A stretch of DNA of 64,000 nucleotides from Laguncularia racemosa (Eukaryota > Streptophyta > Magnoliopsida > Myrtales > Combretaceae), in NCBI GenBank assembly GCA_037954665.1, contig JBBMOL010000230.1, positions 930,001-994,000 on the forward strand. Direction: 5' to 3'. This document shows positions 35,639 to 47,109 of this stretch, one piece after another. How positions within the stretch are numbered: the first letter of the stretch is position 1; each line of letters opens with the position of its first letter. The notes under the pieces were generated by a model that saw nothing but the letters and a program-made list of their open reading frames with translations, searched no databases and had not been told where the DNA came from. Made by a program: the position numbers and the translations under genes.

Positions 35639-37496
35639 GCCTAGACTTGGGTAATCCTAACACAAAGTCCATGGAAAAATCTACCCAAGGCTCATGAGGA
35701 ATGGGAAGTGGGGTATAAAGCCCATGAGGTTGGACTCTAGATTTTGCTTCCTTACACGCGACACATCGCTCATAAATCCTCTCAACATCTCGTTTCATGT
35801 GAGGCCAATAAAAGTGTTCCTGTAATACCCTTAAGGTTTTAGCTACTCCAAAATGCCCCATTAAACCTCCTCCATGAGACTCCCTCATAATAATTCTCTT
35901 AAAGAACAATTTGGAATGCATAGTTTACTCTCCCTAAACAAGAATCCTTCATGTTTATAAAATTTACCATGACCACTCTTCTCACAATGCACATACTCTT
36001 CACAAAAATCTCGATCAGCAGCATACAATTCCTTAATGTGCTCAAAACCAAGCAGTTTAGAACTAAAAGTAGAGATAAGAGCATACCTCCTAGAAAGTGC
36101 ATCAGCAACGACATTCTCTTTACCTTGCTTGTAGTGGATGAGGGAAATGTTTCGATGAACTCCACCCAACGAGCATGCCTTTTGTTTAGCTTATGTTATC
36201 CCTTCAAGTACTTCAAGGATTCATGGTCAGTGTGGATCACGAACTCTTTTGGCCAAAGATAGTGTTGCCAAGTCTCTAGTGCTCGAACCAATGCATATAA
36301 CTCCTTGTCATAAGTAAGGTAGTTTAAGGTTGCCCCACTTAGCTTCTCGCTAAAGAATGTAATTGGTCTTCTCTCTTGCATGAGCATTGCTCCAATAGCT
36401 AATCCTGAAGCATCACACTCAATTTCAAACGTTTTAGAGAAATTAGGTAAAGCAAGTAATGGCGCTTGAGTCAGCTTATTTTTAAGCGTCTGAAAGGCCT
36501 TCTCTTGTTGCTCTCCCCATCTGAACCCCACGTTCTTCTTGATTACCTCAGTATGTGGTGCTGCAATGGTGCTGAAATCCTTCACAAACCTCCTGTAAAA
36601 GCTCGCTAGTCTATGGAAACTCCGCACATTACTTACATTAGTTGGACTAGGCCATTCTTGGATTGCACGAATCTTTTCTTCATCAACCTGTATTCCCTGT
36701 GCACTAACAATAAAACCAAGAAACACAAGTTTGTCTATGCAAAAAGTGCACTTTTTGAGGTAGCATATAATTGCTCCTTTCGAAGCACTTCTAAAACATC
36801 CCTCAAGTGAGATATATGGTCTTCCAAACTTTTTCTGTAAATGAGGATATCATCAAAATAGACAACCACAAATTTGCCAATAAATGTCCTCAAAACATGG
36901 TTCATAAGTCTCATAAAAGTACTAGGTGCGTTAGTTAAACCGAAAGGCATTACTAACCACTTATACAATCCATATTTTGTCTTAAATGCGATTTTCCATT
37001 CATCACCTTCTTTCATTCTAATTTGGTGATATCCGCTTTTCAGATCAATTTTGGAAAAGACACTAGACCCATGTAACTCATCTAACATGTCATCTAAGCG
37101 AGGGATTGGATGACGATACTTTACCGTGATGTTGTTGATGGCACGGCAGTCAACACGCATTCTCCATGACCCATCCTTCTTAGGCACCAAAATCACAGGC
37201 ACTGCACATGGTCTCATGCTTTCTCTCACGTACCCCTTCTCCATTAATTCATTGACCTGCCTTTGGAGTTCCTTTGTCTCCTCTAGATTGCTCCTATAAG
37301 CTGGTTTGTTTGGAATAGATGCTCCGGGTATAAGGTCAATCTGGTGCTCAATACCACAAATAGGTGGTAAACCCTTTGGAATCTCCTCAGGGAAGACATC
37401 TTCAAAGTCTTGCACAATAGACACAACCACACTAGGCAAAGAGTTAAAAGGTTCGTTAGTATTTAAACAAGTTTCCTTAAAAACCAGCAACAACAT
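35639..37496 (-). pseudogene. K2 RT, RNase H and integrase N-terminal part
   Basis: On the minus strand: RT in an open frame 37496-36735, with IDLKSGYHQIRMKEGDEWK and MPFGLTNAPSTFMRLMN, and catalytic YFDD near 36860. A frameshift near 36730 leads to the RT thumb and RNase H (36726-36196: AIQEWPSPTNVSNVRSF, IECDASGLAIGA, TYDKELYALVRALETWQH). A stop follows, then 36169-35885 and 35921-35639 with the integrase zinc module (HFGVAKTL..LQEHFYWPHMK..ERCVAC) and the first catalytic Asp in SMDFVLGLP. It is broken at 35639 by A2. Confidence 0.87.
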
Positions 37497-37499
37497 AGG

Positions 37500-38905
37500 T
37501 TACTTCATCACTAACGCTCTCCTCACTACACTCGCTCTTGCCACACAACTCTCCTTTTGCAAGGCTGCACTCTCCTTTTCACTCACCGCCAAAGTTGATC
37601 CCCCTTCAACTTGGTCTCTCATGCTCTTTCCAGCCTTCCTCTCTTTTTCCTTTTGATATCGACTTTTGTGTTCCTTTTCTTTCTTGCTGTCTTTTGCTCT
37701 TTCACTCTCCCTCTGTTTTTTACTCACCTTATATTTTGCAAAAGACTGTTGTAGCTGCAACTGATCCTCATACACCTGTTTAGGTGTTAAGGGTTTAAGA
37801 TTAAAGCTTTTCCCCTGGTGAACAAGCGTATACTTGTTAGAAAAGCCATCATGAACAACCTTCCTATCAAACTGCCATAGCCTCCCCAACAACACATGAC
37901 ACGCCTGCATCGGCACTACATCGCATAACACCTCATCCTCATACCTACCGATGCAAAAAGTAATCAAGGCTTACTTACTCACCTTAGTCTCGCCACTATT
38001 ATTCAGCCACTGCAATTTATATGGACTAGGGTGTTTAGTAGTCTTGAGTCCCAGCCTCTCGACTATAAAAGTACTCACCACATTAGTGCAACTCCCTCTA
38101 TCATTGATCAAACTGCAAATATGATCACCTAGATAACATCTAGTATGAAAGATATTCTCTCGTTGCACCTTCTCTTCTTCCTTCACTTGCACATTCAAAG
38201 CTCGCTTCACTACTGCCAACTAACTTCCTTACTGCAGGCTCCTCGTCATCACTAACATCCTCTAATGGAGGCATATCATCCTCTTCACTATCCCCCTCAG
38301 TCTCATACTCACCATCATCATGCAGAATCATAACACGCCTATTCAGACATTGATTAGCAATATGGCCTCTACCTTGGCATTTAAAACATCTAATGTCATG
38401 ATTTCTAGGAGTAGAAGAATCAGGTTTACCTTGGTTACCAGGAGTAGAACCCACTTGCCTCTGCTCTCCTTTTGGTTTGGTGGGTAAAGGCTTTTCTTCC
38501 TTCTTCCCTTGGTTAGTCTTCTAGGTGGATGAACCAGCACCTTGTTGAAACCGTGCAGTACTACTACCTTTCCTCCTATGTTGGTTTACGACCTTTATAG
38601 CCATATGAACCATATCTTCCAATTCTACATAATGCTGCAATTCTACGACATTTTGAATTTCTCTATTCAATCCAGCAAGAAACCTAGCCATGGTAGCCTC
38701 TCTATCCTCCTCTACATTCGCCCTAATCATATTAACCTCCATCTCCTTGAAATACTCATCCACACTTTCGGCTTCCCTACTTAAGAGTTTGCAATTTGTT
38801 GTGTAATTCACAATAGTAATACGCAGGCACAAACTGCTTCTTTATCACCCTCTTCATCTCTTCCTAAGACTCAATAGGTGGTTCGCCATTCCTTCTTCGA
38901 TTCAT
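37500..38905 (-). pseudogene. K2 gag C-terminal part and protease
   Basis: On the minus strand: from about 38905 the C-terminal half of gag (SVDEYFKEMEVNMIRANVEE, ARFLAGLNREIQNVVELQHY), the zinc knuckle CFKCQGRGHIANQC near 38340-38385, an acidic segment (DSEEDDMPPLEDVSDDEEP) and protease (CSLINDRGSCTNVVS, with Asp-Arg-Gly where K3 has Asp-Gly-Gly), then VLLGRLWQFDRKVVHDGF. Frame breaks lie near 38520, 38220 and 37970. The gag N-terminus is deleted, so this copy could not assemble particles on its own. Confidence 0.82.
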
Positions 38906-39333
38906 CATATATATATATATGATTAAGCCTCACGATACACTCCCTTACGTGTTTCACTCAAAGGATGATATCACACAGTCACTCGTGTATTCTCATAAGC
39001 AATGATGATATCAACTCACCAATTCCTCTTCTCAATTCTCTTGGAACTAACCCAAACTACACCAATCCCTTCCGCAAAATTCAAAACAACTCTAGGGGCT
39101 CGAAATTTTCCTCTTTTTCTTTCCTTTTTGTTGCCTTTGTTTGTTGCTCTTGATCACGTTCCTTTTTTTTTGTCGTGATTTTTTTTTTGTTTGTAACAAA
39201 AGTGAATAGGAGGCACTACACTTTCAATAGACAATTAACACTATGAAATTGATATAAACAATTGATATGAACGATTGGAGTTAGGGTTTTGATGTTACCT
39301 TCCTCAAACCGAACTGATGTTTAACAAACCTAG

Positions 39334-39345
39334 GCTCTGATACCA
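39334..39345 (-). promoter_or_regulatory. K2 primer-binding site (initiator Met tRNA)
   Basis: GCTCTGATACCA on the plus strand, 3 nt from the 5' LTR end at 39349, the same as in K1 and K3. Confidence 0.85.
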
Positions 39346-39348
39346 AAC

Positions 39349-40089
39349 TGATACGAACCACACCTATGTGTGACGAAACCCAATACCAATACGTTAGGAA
39401 TTGCTACCTAAGATGCCAAAACAATCAAGTGGAACCGCGACCCGTTGCCTATAAAGTGAGGCCAGAACCTTAGTATATTATGTGGATGCCACAATCGGGA
39501 TGAAAGATCGATTGATAAGTCGGGATGAACGCCACAGAAGAAAATCCGATAAGTTTAACAGAAGTTTTTTAAAGAACCAAGAGAGGAATTCTCTCAAATG
39601 TGTTATTTAACTTTTGTATGTCTGTTCTATGTTCTGTTCTCAACCCTAGAAGCTTATATTAGGGTTTACAACTCGTAATAATAAAAGCCCAAAACGACAT
39701 AACATCATAAAGTCGCGAAAAAAATAACAAGCAGGGGATGAAGGCCGGCGACATAGGAGCCGACGTAGGGCCGGTGTAGAGGGTATACACAGCCATGCCT
39801 TCTGGCCGTGTATACGACCGTGTATGTCTCTGTGGAGCCTCTAGACTCACTACACGGCCGTGCCTTGTAAAAGACACGCCCCCTTCAACCCGTATCCGTT
39901 ATGACTTGTACAAGAGCAAGTGCATTCTCATGGTTGCTCCAATCCTTTCCGGCTTCATGGACATCCTTTATCAACTCGTTAAGTGCTTCCTTGAATCTTT
40001 TTGCTCGAGTTCTTATGATCGATCCAGGTGGCACTTCAAGAGGATCCACATTCCATCTTCTGGCTTGGCTCCTATCATGGCTCTCATCA
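39349..40089 (-). repeat. K2 5' LTR
   Basis: 741 bp, bounded by TGATACGAACC and CTCTCATCA on the plus strand, followed by the right target duplication CAGGG (40090-40094). Confidence 0.9.
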
Positions 40090-40094
40090 CAGGG

Positions 40095-41376
40095 TACGTC
40101 TTGCAGCTGTAGAGTTCATAAGGTATGCCGCTTTGTGGTGAAAAAATATGGTGATCAACAAGCGAAGGGATGGAGAGACCGGAATACACACTTGGAGAGA
40201 CATGAAATGAGTTTTGAGGAAGAGGTTTGTACTAGAACACTACGAGCATGAGTTATTTATGCGTCTCTAGACACTGAGACAGGGCGGTAAGACAGTGGAT
40301 GACTACATACAGGAGTTTGAGACACTAGTGATCAGATGTGCATCAGTTGAACCTCCTGAACAAACCTTAGCACGTTTTGTATCTGGGTTGAAATATGAGA
40401 TAGCTTGTGTAGTTGAGCTTCAGAGATATAGTACACTTGATGAGGCTATACAGTTAGCCTTGAAAGTGGAAAGATAGAGGCAATCCTATTCATTCTAGGT
40501 TACTAGGAGTAGGCACAGTACTAATACAAGGCCCATGGGGGTTGTTGGTCAATTGGATGGGTCAGAGGGAGCAGGTGAGCATTTCAAGGTTGTAGACGAA
40601 ATTATCCCTACTACAAAAAAGGAGAAAAATGTTTCTGGGAAAGGCAAAGAGGTAGTTGGATCTGATTTGGGGCAGATGGTACAAGGGTCAACCAGTGGGA
40701 AGATGTGCCAAATTAAATGTTTCAAATGCATGGGATTTGGACATATAGCTACGCAGTGTCCCAATAAAAGGGTGATGACCATCATGGAGGGTAACGAGGA
40801 AGATGATGAAGAAGAGATTGTCGAGCCTATAGATTTATCCTTAGCCTTATAGGAGTATTATGATGATGAACATGCTGAAACACATGGGGATAAAAAGAGA
40901 GGAAAATACTTATCTATTAATGTGTTATACAGGGTTATGACTATTTCTCTAGATACCAGGGACATATAGAGGGAGAATCTGTTCCACACACCTTGTCAGA
41001 TTCGAGGTAACATATGTATGCTTTTTATTAATAGTGGTAGTTGTACTAATGTCATATCTACTGCATTGGTAGAAAACTTACAATTAACCACTAGCTCTCA
41101 TCCTAACCCTTATAAAGTGCATTAGTTGGACAACTGAGGTAGTTTGCATATTACACAGTGAGCAATGGTACCAATCAGTATAGGAGATCGGTATAGTGAT
41201 GAGATTATCTTTGATGTGCTTCCTATGTATGCATTTCATTTACTACTAGGTCGACCATGGCTATTTGATAGAAAGGTGTTACATGATGGGTTCAGAAACA
41301 CTTACATGTTTCAGAAGGATGGTATTCGGATTTTATTGACTCCTTTGTCTCCGTCTAAGGTTCGATCTTTCTAAGA
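40095..41376 (+). pseudogene. B1 gag C-terminal part and protease
   Basis: Resumes the gag frame broken at 27003: VRLAAVEFIRYAALWW, then after frame breaks MDDYIQEFETLVIRCASVEP and FVSGLKYEIACVVELQRY (open 40295-40477). A zinc knuckle CFKCMGFGHIATQC lies at about 40718-40760. Protease is at 41010-41260, with FINSGSCTNVIS, where the catalytic Asp is replaced by Asn, and HLLLGRPWLFDRKVLHDGF. Several stops (near 40476, 40850, 40968, 41120 and 41160) and the loss of Asp show it is inactive. The frame ends at 41374. Confidence 0.82.
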
Positions 41377-41499
41377 ACTAGTTAGAAGCACATATAGTTC
41401 TTCCAAATTTTTAGCCAACAAGCCATTCCAAACATCGGGTTTTAGCCCAAGAAAAGACCCTCTACATTTGAGGGCAAATCTTTCAGAAGCCTAAGGAGA
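41377..41499 (+). other. B1 short tail between protease and 3' LTR
   Basis: About 120 bases, ending in the purine-rich GAAGCCTAAGGAGA before the LTR. It can be read as the last residues of a pol frame, which suggests an internal deletion removed RT to integrase. Confidence 0.5.
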
Positions 41500-42036
41500 T
41501 GATGAGAAAATTTCTAACATCGTCGATACTTTTAGAACTCGATTAGGATGATGATCCAAATCACTCATATTTTATGTCATTTCTTTTCATCTAATAAGCA
41601 TTTGAAAAATAATCTTACAAGTACAAAAATAATTCTCCATAGGATGCCAATATGTCCTACACTAGTCGATGGACACGAGACATCTTCAGAATTACAATCA
41701 AAGATCTGCTGCGATTGTTTCCACTTGAAGCATTGACTCATGAAGACTTATGATATTTTGTACTTTGTAATTGCTTTATGAACTATTTTATATTGTATTT
41801 TCTCTTGGGAAACTTTCATTTTATTGTAATTTTCATTTAGGACTAGCCACCTTAAAAGTGGCAAACTTGTAATTTTGACCATTTTTAACCCTAGGAGTAG
41901 CAAGTATAAATACTTGCTTATAGTAAGGTTTAAGGAGGCCATTTTGCAGATTAAACACTAGCACTTCACATGTGGGAATTAGGGTTCATCCTAGTTCTAA
42001 TTCTCTTATCAATTTCAACCCAAGAATTGGAATTAT
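41500..42036 (+). repeat. B1 3' LTR, truncated
   Basis: It matches the first half of the 23725-24729 LTR from TGATGAGAAAATTTC to GAATTGGAATTATGG. At 42037 it meets gag sequence of B2 in the opposite orientation. Confidence 0.85.
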
Positions 42037-42288
42037 GGTGAAATTTCCTCTAACTCCCCCTTCTCTCCAGACATTCTGAGGAGCTACTCTAGGTGATGCC
42101 TGAAGGTTTACCACAGGTGGTGGTGGCAATGTCATCCTATCAATTCTTGTTGCTAATGTAGCAACAATTGTGGTAAGATCTTGAAGTTGTTCATCTAGAG
42201 TTCTTCCACTTGTATTTTGATGACCTGGTCTGCCACCCACTTGGCTATTGGCCTCATTGCCAATGCCCCCATTCACACTATCTTTGAC
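42037..42288 (-). pseudogene. B2 gag N-terminal fragment
   Basis: On the minus strand MNGGIGNEANSQVGGRPG (from 42276; an upstream in-frame ATG near 42288 is the likelier family start), RTLDEQLQDLTTIVATLATR, MTLPPPPVVNLQ and NVWREGGVRGNF, ending at the junction. It is a better-preserved copy of the region broken in B1 at 26526-26780. Confidence 0.8.
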
Positions 42289-43422
42289 ATGTTCGTGGAT
42301 GTGATTTATTTGAAGTACAAATATAATCTCAAATAATTGTAGTACACTCCCTTCACTTTACCACGTCATAATAACAAGTTTAGATAACAACACACACACT
42401 TATATACCCACGGTGCAACAAGTCACCAATGCAATAAATACTTCTTATCACTTCAAGTATAGTAGAATAATTCAAGCACAAATAAATACTTCCAAGTACT
42501 TAAGATATTGAATTCAACTAAGCAAGTGTTTAAGTAATAATACTCAATAACTTTCACACTTAAATGCTTATATTTGAATTTCAAACTTCACTACTTAACT
42601 TCCTTAATTAGCTACGATTCACACTCACACTTTATCTTAATGTGTAGTACCTTACTCCACACAACTCCACAAATTTAAACCACTACACACACCTCAATCA
42701 TGGTGCACTCACTTCACTACAACACCACAACACCAATTCACCTCGTTGCAACACCTTCATTCACATACTCATTACGCCACACACACACTTCCTTCACTCA
42801 CGGTGCAGCACACACACACATACACACTCTTCCACACGTTGCAACAAGAAAATGTACTCCACTTCCCACAAGTTCTAACCACAACTTTACACAAATAGGC
42901 AGCAATTCAAATTTGAAAATCAAACCACTTCATTAATTGCAACCTTCCACAATTAGTAAGAAATGATTTTCAAATTCAAAAAAACACTCATTAACTCCTT
43001 CAATCTTAATGCTTGTTTTGAAAATCAAATAACTTCCCTCTTTCCCACACTACTCAAATCTGGAAATTGCAAATTGTTTCTCCCCAATTCAGAATTACAC
43101 AATGGAATCACAACAACAAACCTCACAACCTCCCTCATGCCACAAGCTAGTTATGGCAAGAGAATGGTAAGTTTTCAAGTTCAAAAAATTGTTGAATTTA
43201 ACAACACTTCTATACTTCTTTCCTTCCATGAAATAATTAATCACCAGAAGATACAACAATCCTCCCAATCCGACTCCAACAAGCAGCAAATCAAAATTCC
43301 AATCAAGGTAATTTTCGCAACTCACAAACTACAACAACATAATTGCGGTTCAAAATTGAACAACCCTAATTAAAGATGATAATCATGAAATCAAACACAA
43401 TCAATCCCTTCTCTCAACTTGT
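42289..43422 (-). other. B2 untranslated leader
   Basis: On the plus strand it is rich in ACAC and CAAC tracts. The open stretch at 42963-43373 has no recognisable protein motif and falls in the leader, so it is not called. Confidence 0.5.
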
Positions 43423-43434
43423 GCTCTGATACCA
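43423..43434 (-). promoter_or_regulatory. B2 primer-binding site (initiator Met tRNA)
   Basis: GCTCTGATACCA on the plus strand, 5 nt from the LTR end at 43440. Confidence 0.85.
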
Positions 43435-43439
43435 AAAGA

Positions 43440-44434
43440 TGATGTGCTCAAAACCACTTTCAAGCACAATCAAATGACTCAAGAAAAACAATTCTCAAGC
43501 CTCATACAAACCGGTTCAATGGACTAGGAAATTGCGTGACCCTAATGGAACTTTGATGAAATCCAATGGTTCAAAGATTCAATTAACTCCCACTAATGGT
43601 CAATTTCACTAATCAACAATAAGAACAAGAGAATTACATGTGAAATGGATGAAAAAGACAAGCACAAAAACCGTGATCTCAAATCCTTCCAACAATGCCA
43701 ATTCAAACCAATCACTAAAGAGCATTCAATCTCAATGAACAATCAACCTTACAAGATGATTATCCATGAATTAAAATCACCAATAAGTCCAAGAAAGATT
43801 TAAATCTACCCTAGATATGACTCACTAGAGAAGAAATGAACATACAACAAAGATGAATCAATATGACTCACAATTCTCCTTTGTCGCACTCGCCACAATT
43901 CCAATTCTTGGGTTAAAATTGATAAGAGGTTTGAACTAAGGATGAACCCTAATTCCACACGTGAAAGTGCTAGGTTATTTCTGCAAAATATGGCCTCCTC
44001 AAACCCTCTTCTAAGCAAGTATTTATACTTGCTACTCCTAGGGTTAGAAAGTGGTCAAAATTATAAGTTTGCCACTTTTAAGGTGGCTAGTCCTAAATGA
44101 AAATTACAAGGAAATGAAAGTGTCCCAAAACCAAATAAAACCAAAAATAGTTCATAAAACAATTACAAAGTACAAAATAACATAAGTCTTCATGAACCAA
44201 TGCCTTGGAATGGAAAACAATCGCAGCGGGTCTTTGATTGTCACCCTGAAAACGTTCTGTGTCCATCAACTGTTGTAGGACATATTGGCATCCCATGGAG
44301 AATTATCATTGTACCTATAAGATTATTCTCAAATATTTATTAGAATAAAAGAGAAAAAGTAAAATATGAGCGATTTGGATCATCATCCAAATCGAGTTCT
44401 GAAAGTGTCGAAGGTGCCGAAAATTTTCGCATCA
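43440..44434 (-). repeat. B2 5' LTR
   Basis: 995 bp, bounded on the plus strand by TGATGTGCTC and TTTTCGCATCA. The AAGCAAGTATTTATACTTGC core is near 44013. Confidence 0.85.
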
Positions 44435-45901
44435 ATTCCTCATGGCAACAAAGTGTATTTTTGTTCAAAATGTCAAAAGCTCCGTAAAAACCTTGGTTAG
44501 AAAGTATTTATACTTGCTCCAATTAGGGTAAAAATGTTCAAAAAATTACACATATGCCACTAAGTGGCCGGTTCTAAAAACTAATTATAAGTTTAAAAAA
44601 TGAACAAAAATGGCCAGTTCAATAATGACAATTACAAGTGCAAAGATGGTCTTCAAGTGGTTGGTTCTTTAAGTCAATTGAACAATTTGTGGGTCGTTGG
44701 ATGTGATGTGCTCAAAACTAAGTTCAAGCACAATCAAATGACTCAAGAAACAATTCTCAAATCAATCACAAAAACCGATCTAATGTGGATGATAAGTCAC
44801 GTGAAACCCTTTGAGATTTGATGGAAAACCAAAGAACAAATGATGTAATTGCAATCCCTATTTGTAATATTCACCAAGAGACAACAAAAAGAGATGAGAT
44901 TCACGTGAAATCAGAACAAAATTGAAGCACCAAAACTGTGATTTCCACTCTCCCTTCAATTCCAATACACGCCAACACTAAATGATATATATAATTCAAG
45001 TACTAAAAGAAAAATCAGTCTTAACAAGACAATTTTTCATGGATTACACTCACAATAATTCAAGAAAGATTCAAATCTACTCTAGATATGACTCACTAGA
45101 GAAGAAATGAAAAACAACAAAGAAGGAAATTGATATGACTCATAATTTCTCCTTGTTGCACTCGCCACAATTCCAATTCTTGGGTTAAAATTGATAAGAG
45201 GTTTTGAACTAAGGATGAACCCTAATTCCACACGTGAAGTGCTAGGTTTAATTTTCAAAATATGGCCTCCTCAAACCCTATTCTAAGCAAGTATTTATAC
45301 TTGTTACTCCTAGGGTTAGAAATTGGTCAAAATTACAAGTTTGCCACTTTTAAGGTGGCTAGTCCTAAATGAAAATTACAAGGAAATGAAAGTGTCCCAA
45401 AACCAAATACAACCAAAAATACTTCATAAAACAATTACAAAGTACAAAATATCATAAGTCTTCATGAACCAATGCCGGAATGGAAAACAATCGCAACGGG
45501 TCTTTGATTGTCACTTTGAAAATGTTCTGTGCCCATCAACTGTTGTAGGACATATTGGCATCCCATGGAGAATTATCATTGTACCTATAAGAATATTCTC
45601 AAATATTTATTAGAATAAAAGACATAAAGTAAAATATGAGCGATTTAGATCATCATCCAAATCGGGTTCTGAAAATGTCGACTGAGCCAGAAATTTTCCC
45701 ATCAGGATGTGACTCCAAAAAATGTCTCACAAGTTGATCATTAGTGCATGTTATTTGGCCATCCCGTAAAACCGATCAGTGTACCTGCTATAGTGCAAAA
45801 CTAAACATTATTAGATAAAAAGTGGACATATGTGGATGTCTTAGATCATACATCCAAATCAGGTTCCTCCACTGCTGGAACCATAGGGTAGATTCCCATC
45901 A
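44435..45901 (-). repeat. F: LTR interrupted by solo LTR B3
   Basis: 44435-44703 and 45710-45901 together resemble the B, C and G LTR layout: an AAGTATTTATACTTGC core near 44505 and the terminal GATTCCCATCA at 45901, which is TGATGGGAATC on the minus strand as in LTR G. Its other end was cut by the B2 insertion. Confidence 0.65.
44704..45704 (-). repeat. B3: solo LTR, family B
   Basis: 1001 bp from TGATGTGCTC to TTTTCCCATCA, flanked by an exact 5-bp duplication GGATG at 44699-44703 and 45705-45709. No internal sequence remains, so it formed by recombination between the two LTRs of one insertion. Confidence 0.9.
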
Positions 45902-47028
45902 CTAGCTCTCTAAAACATGATGGCATTATCTTAATGAAATAATAATAATAACTGTATCAATAATCGTATTGATAATAATTATATAATATTTCTAAATATA
46001 AAATAATTGTTTCACTACACCTTCATAGTGAGATAAATCATCAATAATAAATGAGTAACTATATACAGTAATAACATGTAATGCTGGTAATTTAAAAAAA
46101 AAAATGGTGATGATCTTAGTAGTGTTAATGATAATAGTAAATAAATACATGAATATATATAATTGATAATAGAGTTGTACAAGTTAATAATCCCAATATT
46201 ACTAATAAATAAATAATACAAATGTATACTATATGAGCTTATAGTTATAATACATATAAAAGAATGAAAATGAAACATATAGTTAATTATGATAAGCAAT
46301 TATAGAACAAAAGAAAATGATATTAAAAGATTTTATTAGCATGTATAAAGAAGGGAATAGTAAATTCATGTTTCTTCCTATGTCAATTCTATGTCATGTG
46401 TGTCATGTCATGTCGTGTCATGTTGTGTAATGTCCAATTGTCTCATTTCACATCGCGTTGCATTGTGTTGTATTAAGTCAAGTCTTTAATTGTGTTATGT
46501 TATGTCCAAATTCGCCATCCCTACTTATATAAATATATATACAAATTTTATAAACAACTATTATAAAATTTAACAAAGTACATTATATTGTTATATATCT
46601 AACAATAAGAATAACACTAAATTTAATCATGATAAAATAATAACAATAATAAGGAACTACTAACATGTTGTCATAACTAGACAATGAGCATATATACATT
46701 TAAACATAATAAATAACTATAAGAACTGATAAAAAAGAGGATGAAAAGAAAATTGATAATTTTCTCAACTCATATATATATATATATATATTATTATATA
46801 AGAAAAGATAACAAGAAGAGAGAGGTTCTTATGATTTGACAATAATAAATAACATATGATATTAGATTATAAAATAACTACATATGATATGTATAGATGA
46901 CTACAAGAGTCTAATGACGAAATTGTATATATAGAATGAAATTTATAAACAATATATAAAATAGTGATTATGTAAAATAACATAACATATATGTGTATAA
47001 ATATATACAAGTATATCCTTACCAACAT
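45902..47028. other. AT-rich intergenic stretch with simple repeats
   Basis: No gene is recognised. A TGTCATG/TCATG-type microsatellite with variants lies at about 46390-46450 and an (AT)n tract at about 46773-46793. The remainder is dominated by AT-rich, low-complexity sequence. Confidence 0.6.
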
Positions 47029-47109
47029 TGATGGGAATCTTTTCGTCGATCTAGATGGATAGGGAACTTGATTTAGATGATGATCCAAATCACTTAAATG
47101 CATACTTAT

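Larger units (their letters stand above)
27004..40089 (-). mobile_element. K2: CRM-like chromovirus, minus strand, carrying A2
   Basis: 5' LTR 39349-40089, 3' LTR 27004-27826, PBS 39334-39345, PPT 27827-27839. The target duplication CAGGG is exact at 26999-27003 and 40090-40094, inside B1 gag. The internal genes are degraded. The N-terminal half of gag is deleted: at about 38905 the leader runs straight into RRSGEPPIES. A2 sits in the integrase core. The LTRs differ in length (741 against 823 bp) because of tandem units. Confidence 0.92.
23725..42036 (+). mobile_element. B1: gag-protease-only Ty3/gypsy element, hit by K2 and by a K solo LTR
   Basis: 5' LTR 23725-24729, initiator-Met PBS 24735-24746, leader, gag start region at 26526, interruption by K2 (27004-40089), remainder of gag and protease to about 41374, a short tail, purine-rich GCCTAAGGAGA and a 3' LTR from 41500 that is truncated at 42036. 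RT, RNase H and integrase are absent: after protease only about 125 bases precede the 3' LTR. The left flank GGATT cannot be paired because the right end is lost. Confidence 0.8.
42037..44434 (-). mobile_element. B2: truncated B-family element, minus strand
   Basis: 5' LTR 43440-44434, PBS 43423-43434, leader 42280-43422 and the first 80 or so codons of gag (42276-42037), then a sharp junction with the B1 3' LTR. It was inserted into LTR F at 44434/44435. No protease, polymerase or 3' LTR remains. Confidence 0.85.

Noticed and set aside
42963..43373. 136-codon plus-strand open frame
   Set aside because: It lies in the untranslated leader of B2 on the opposite strand and has no recognisable motif.
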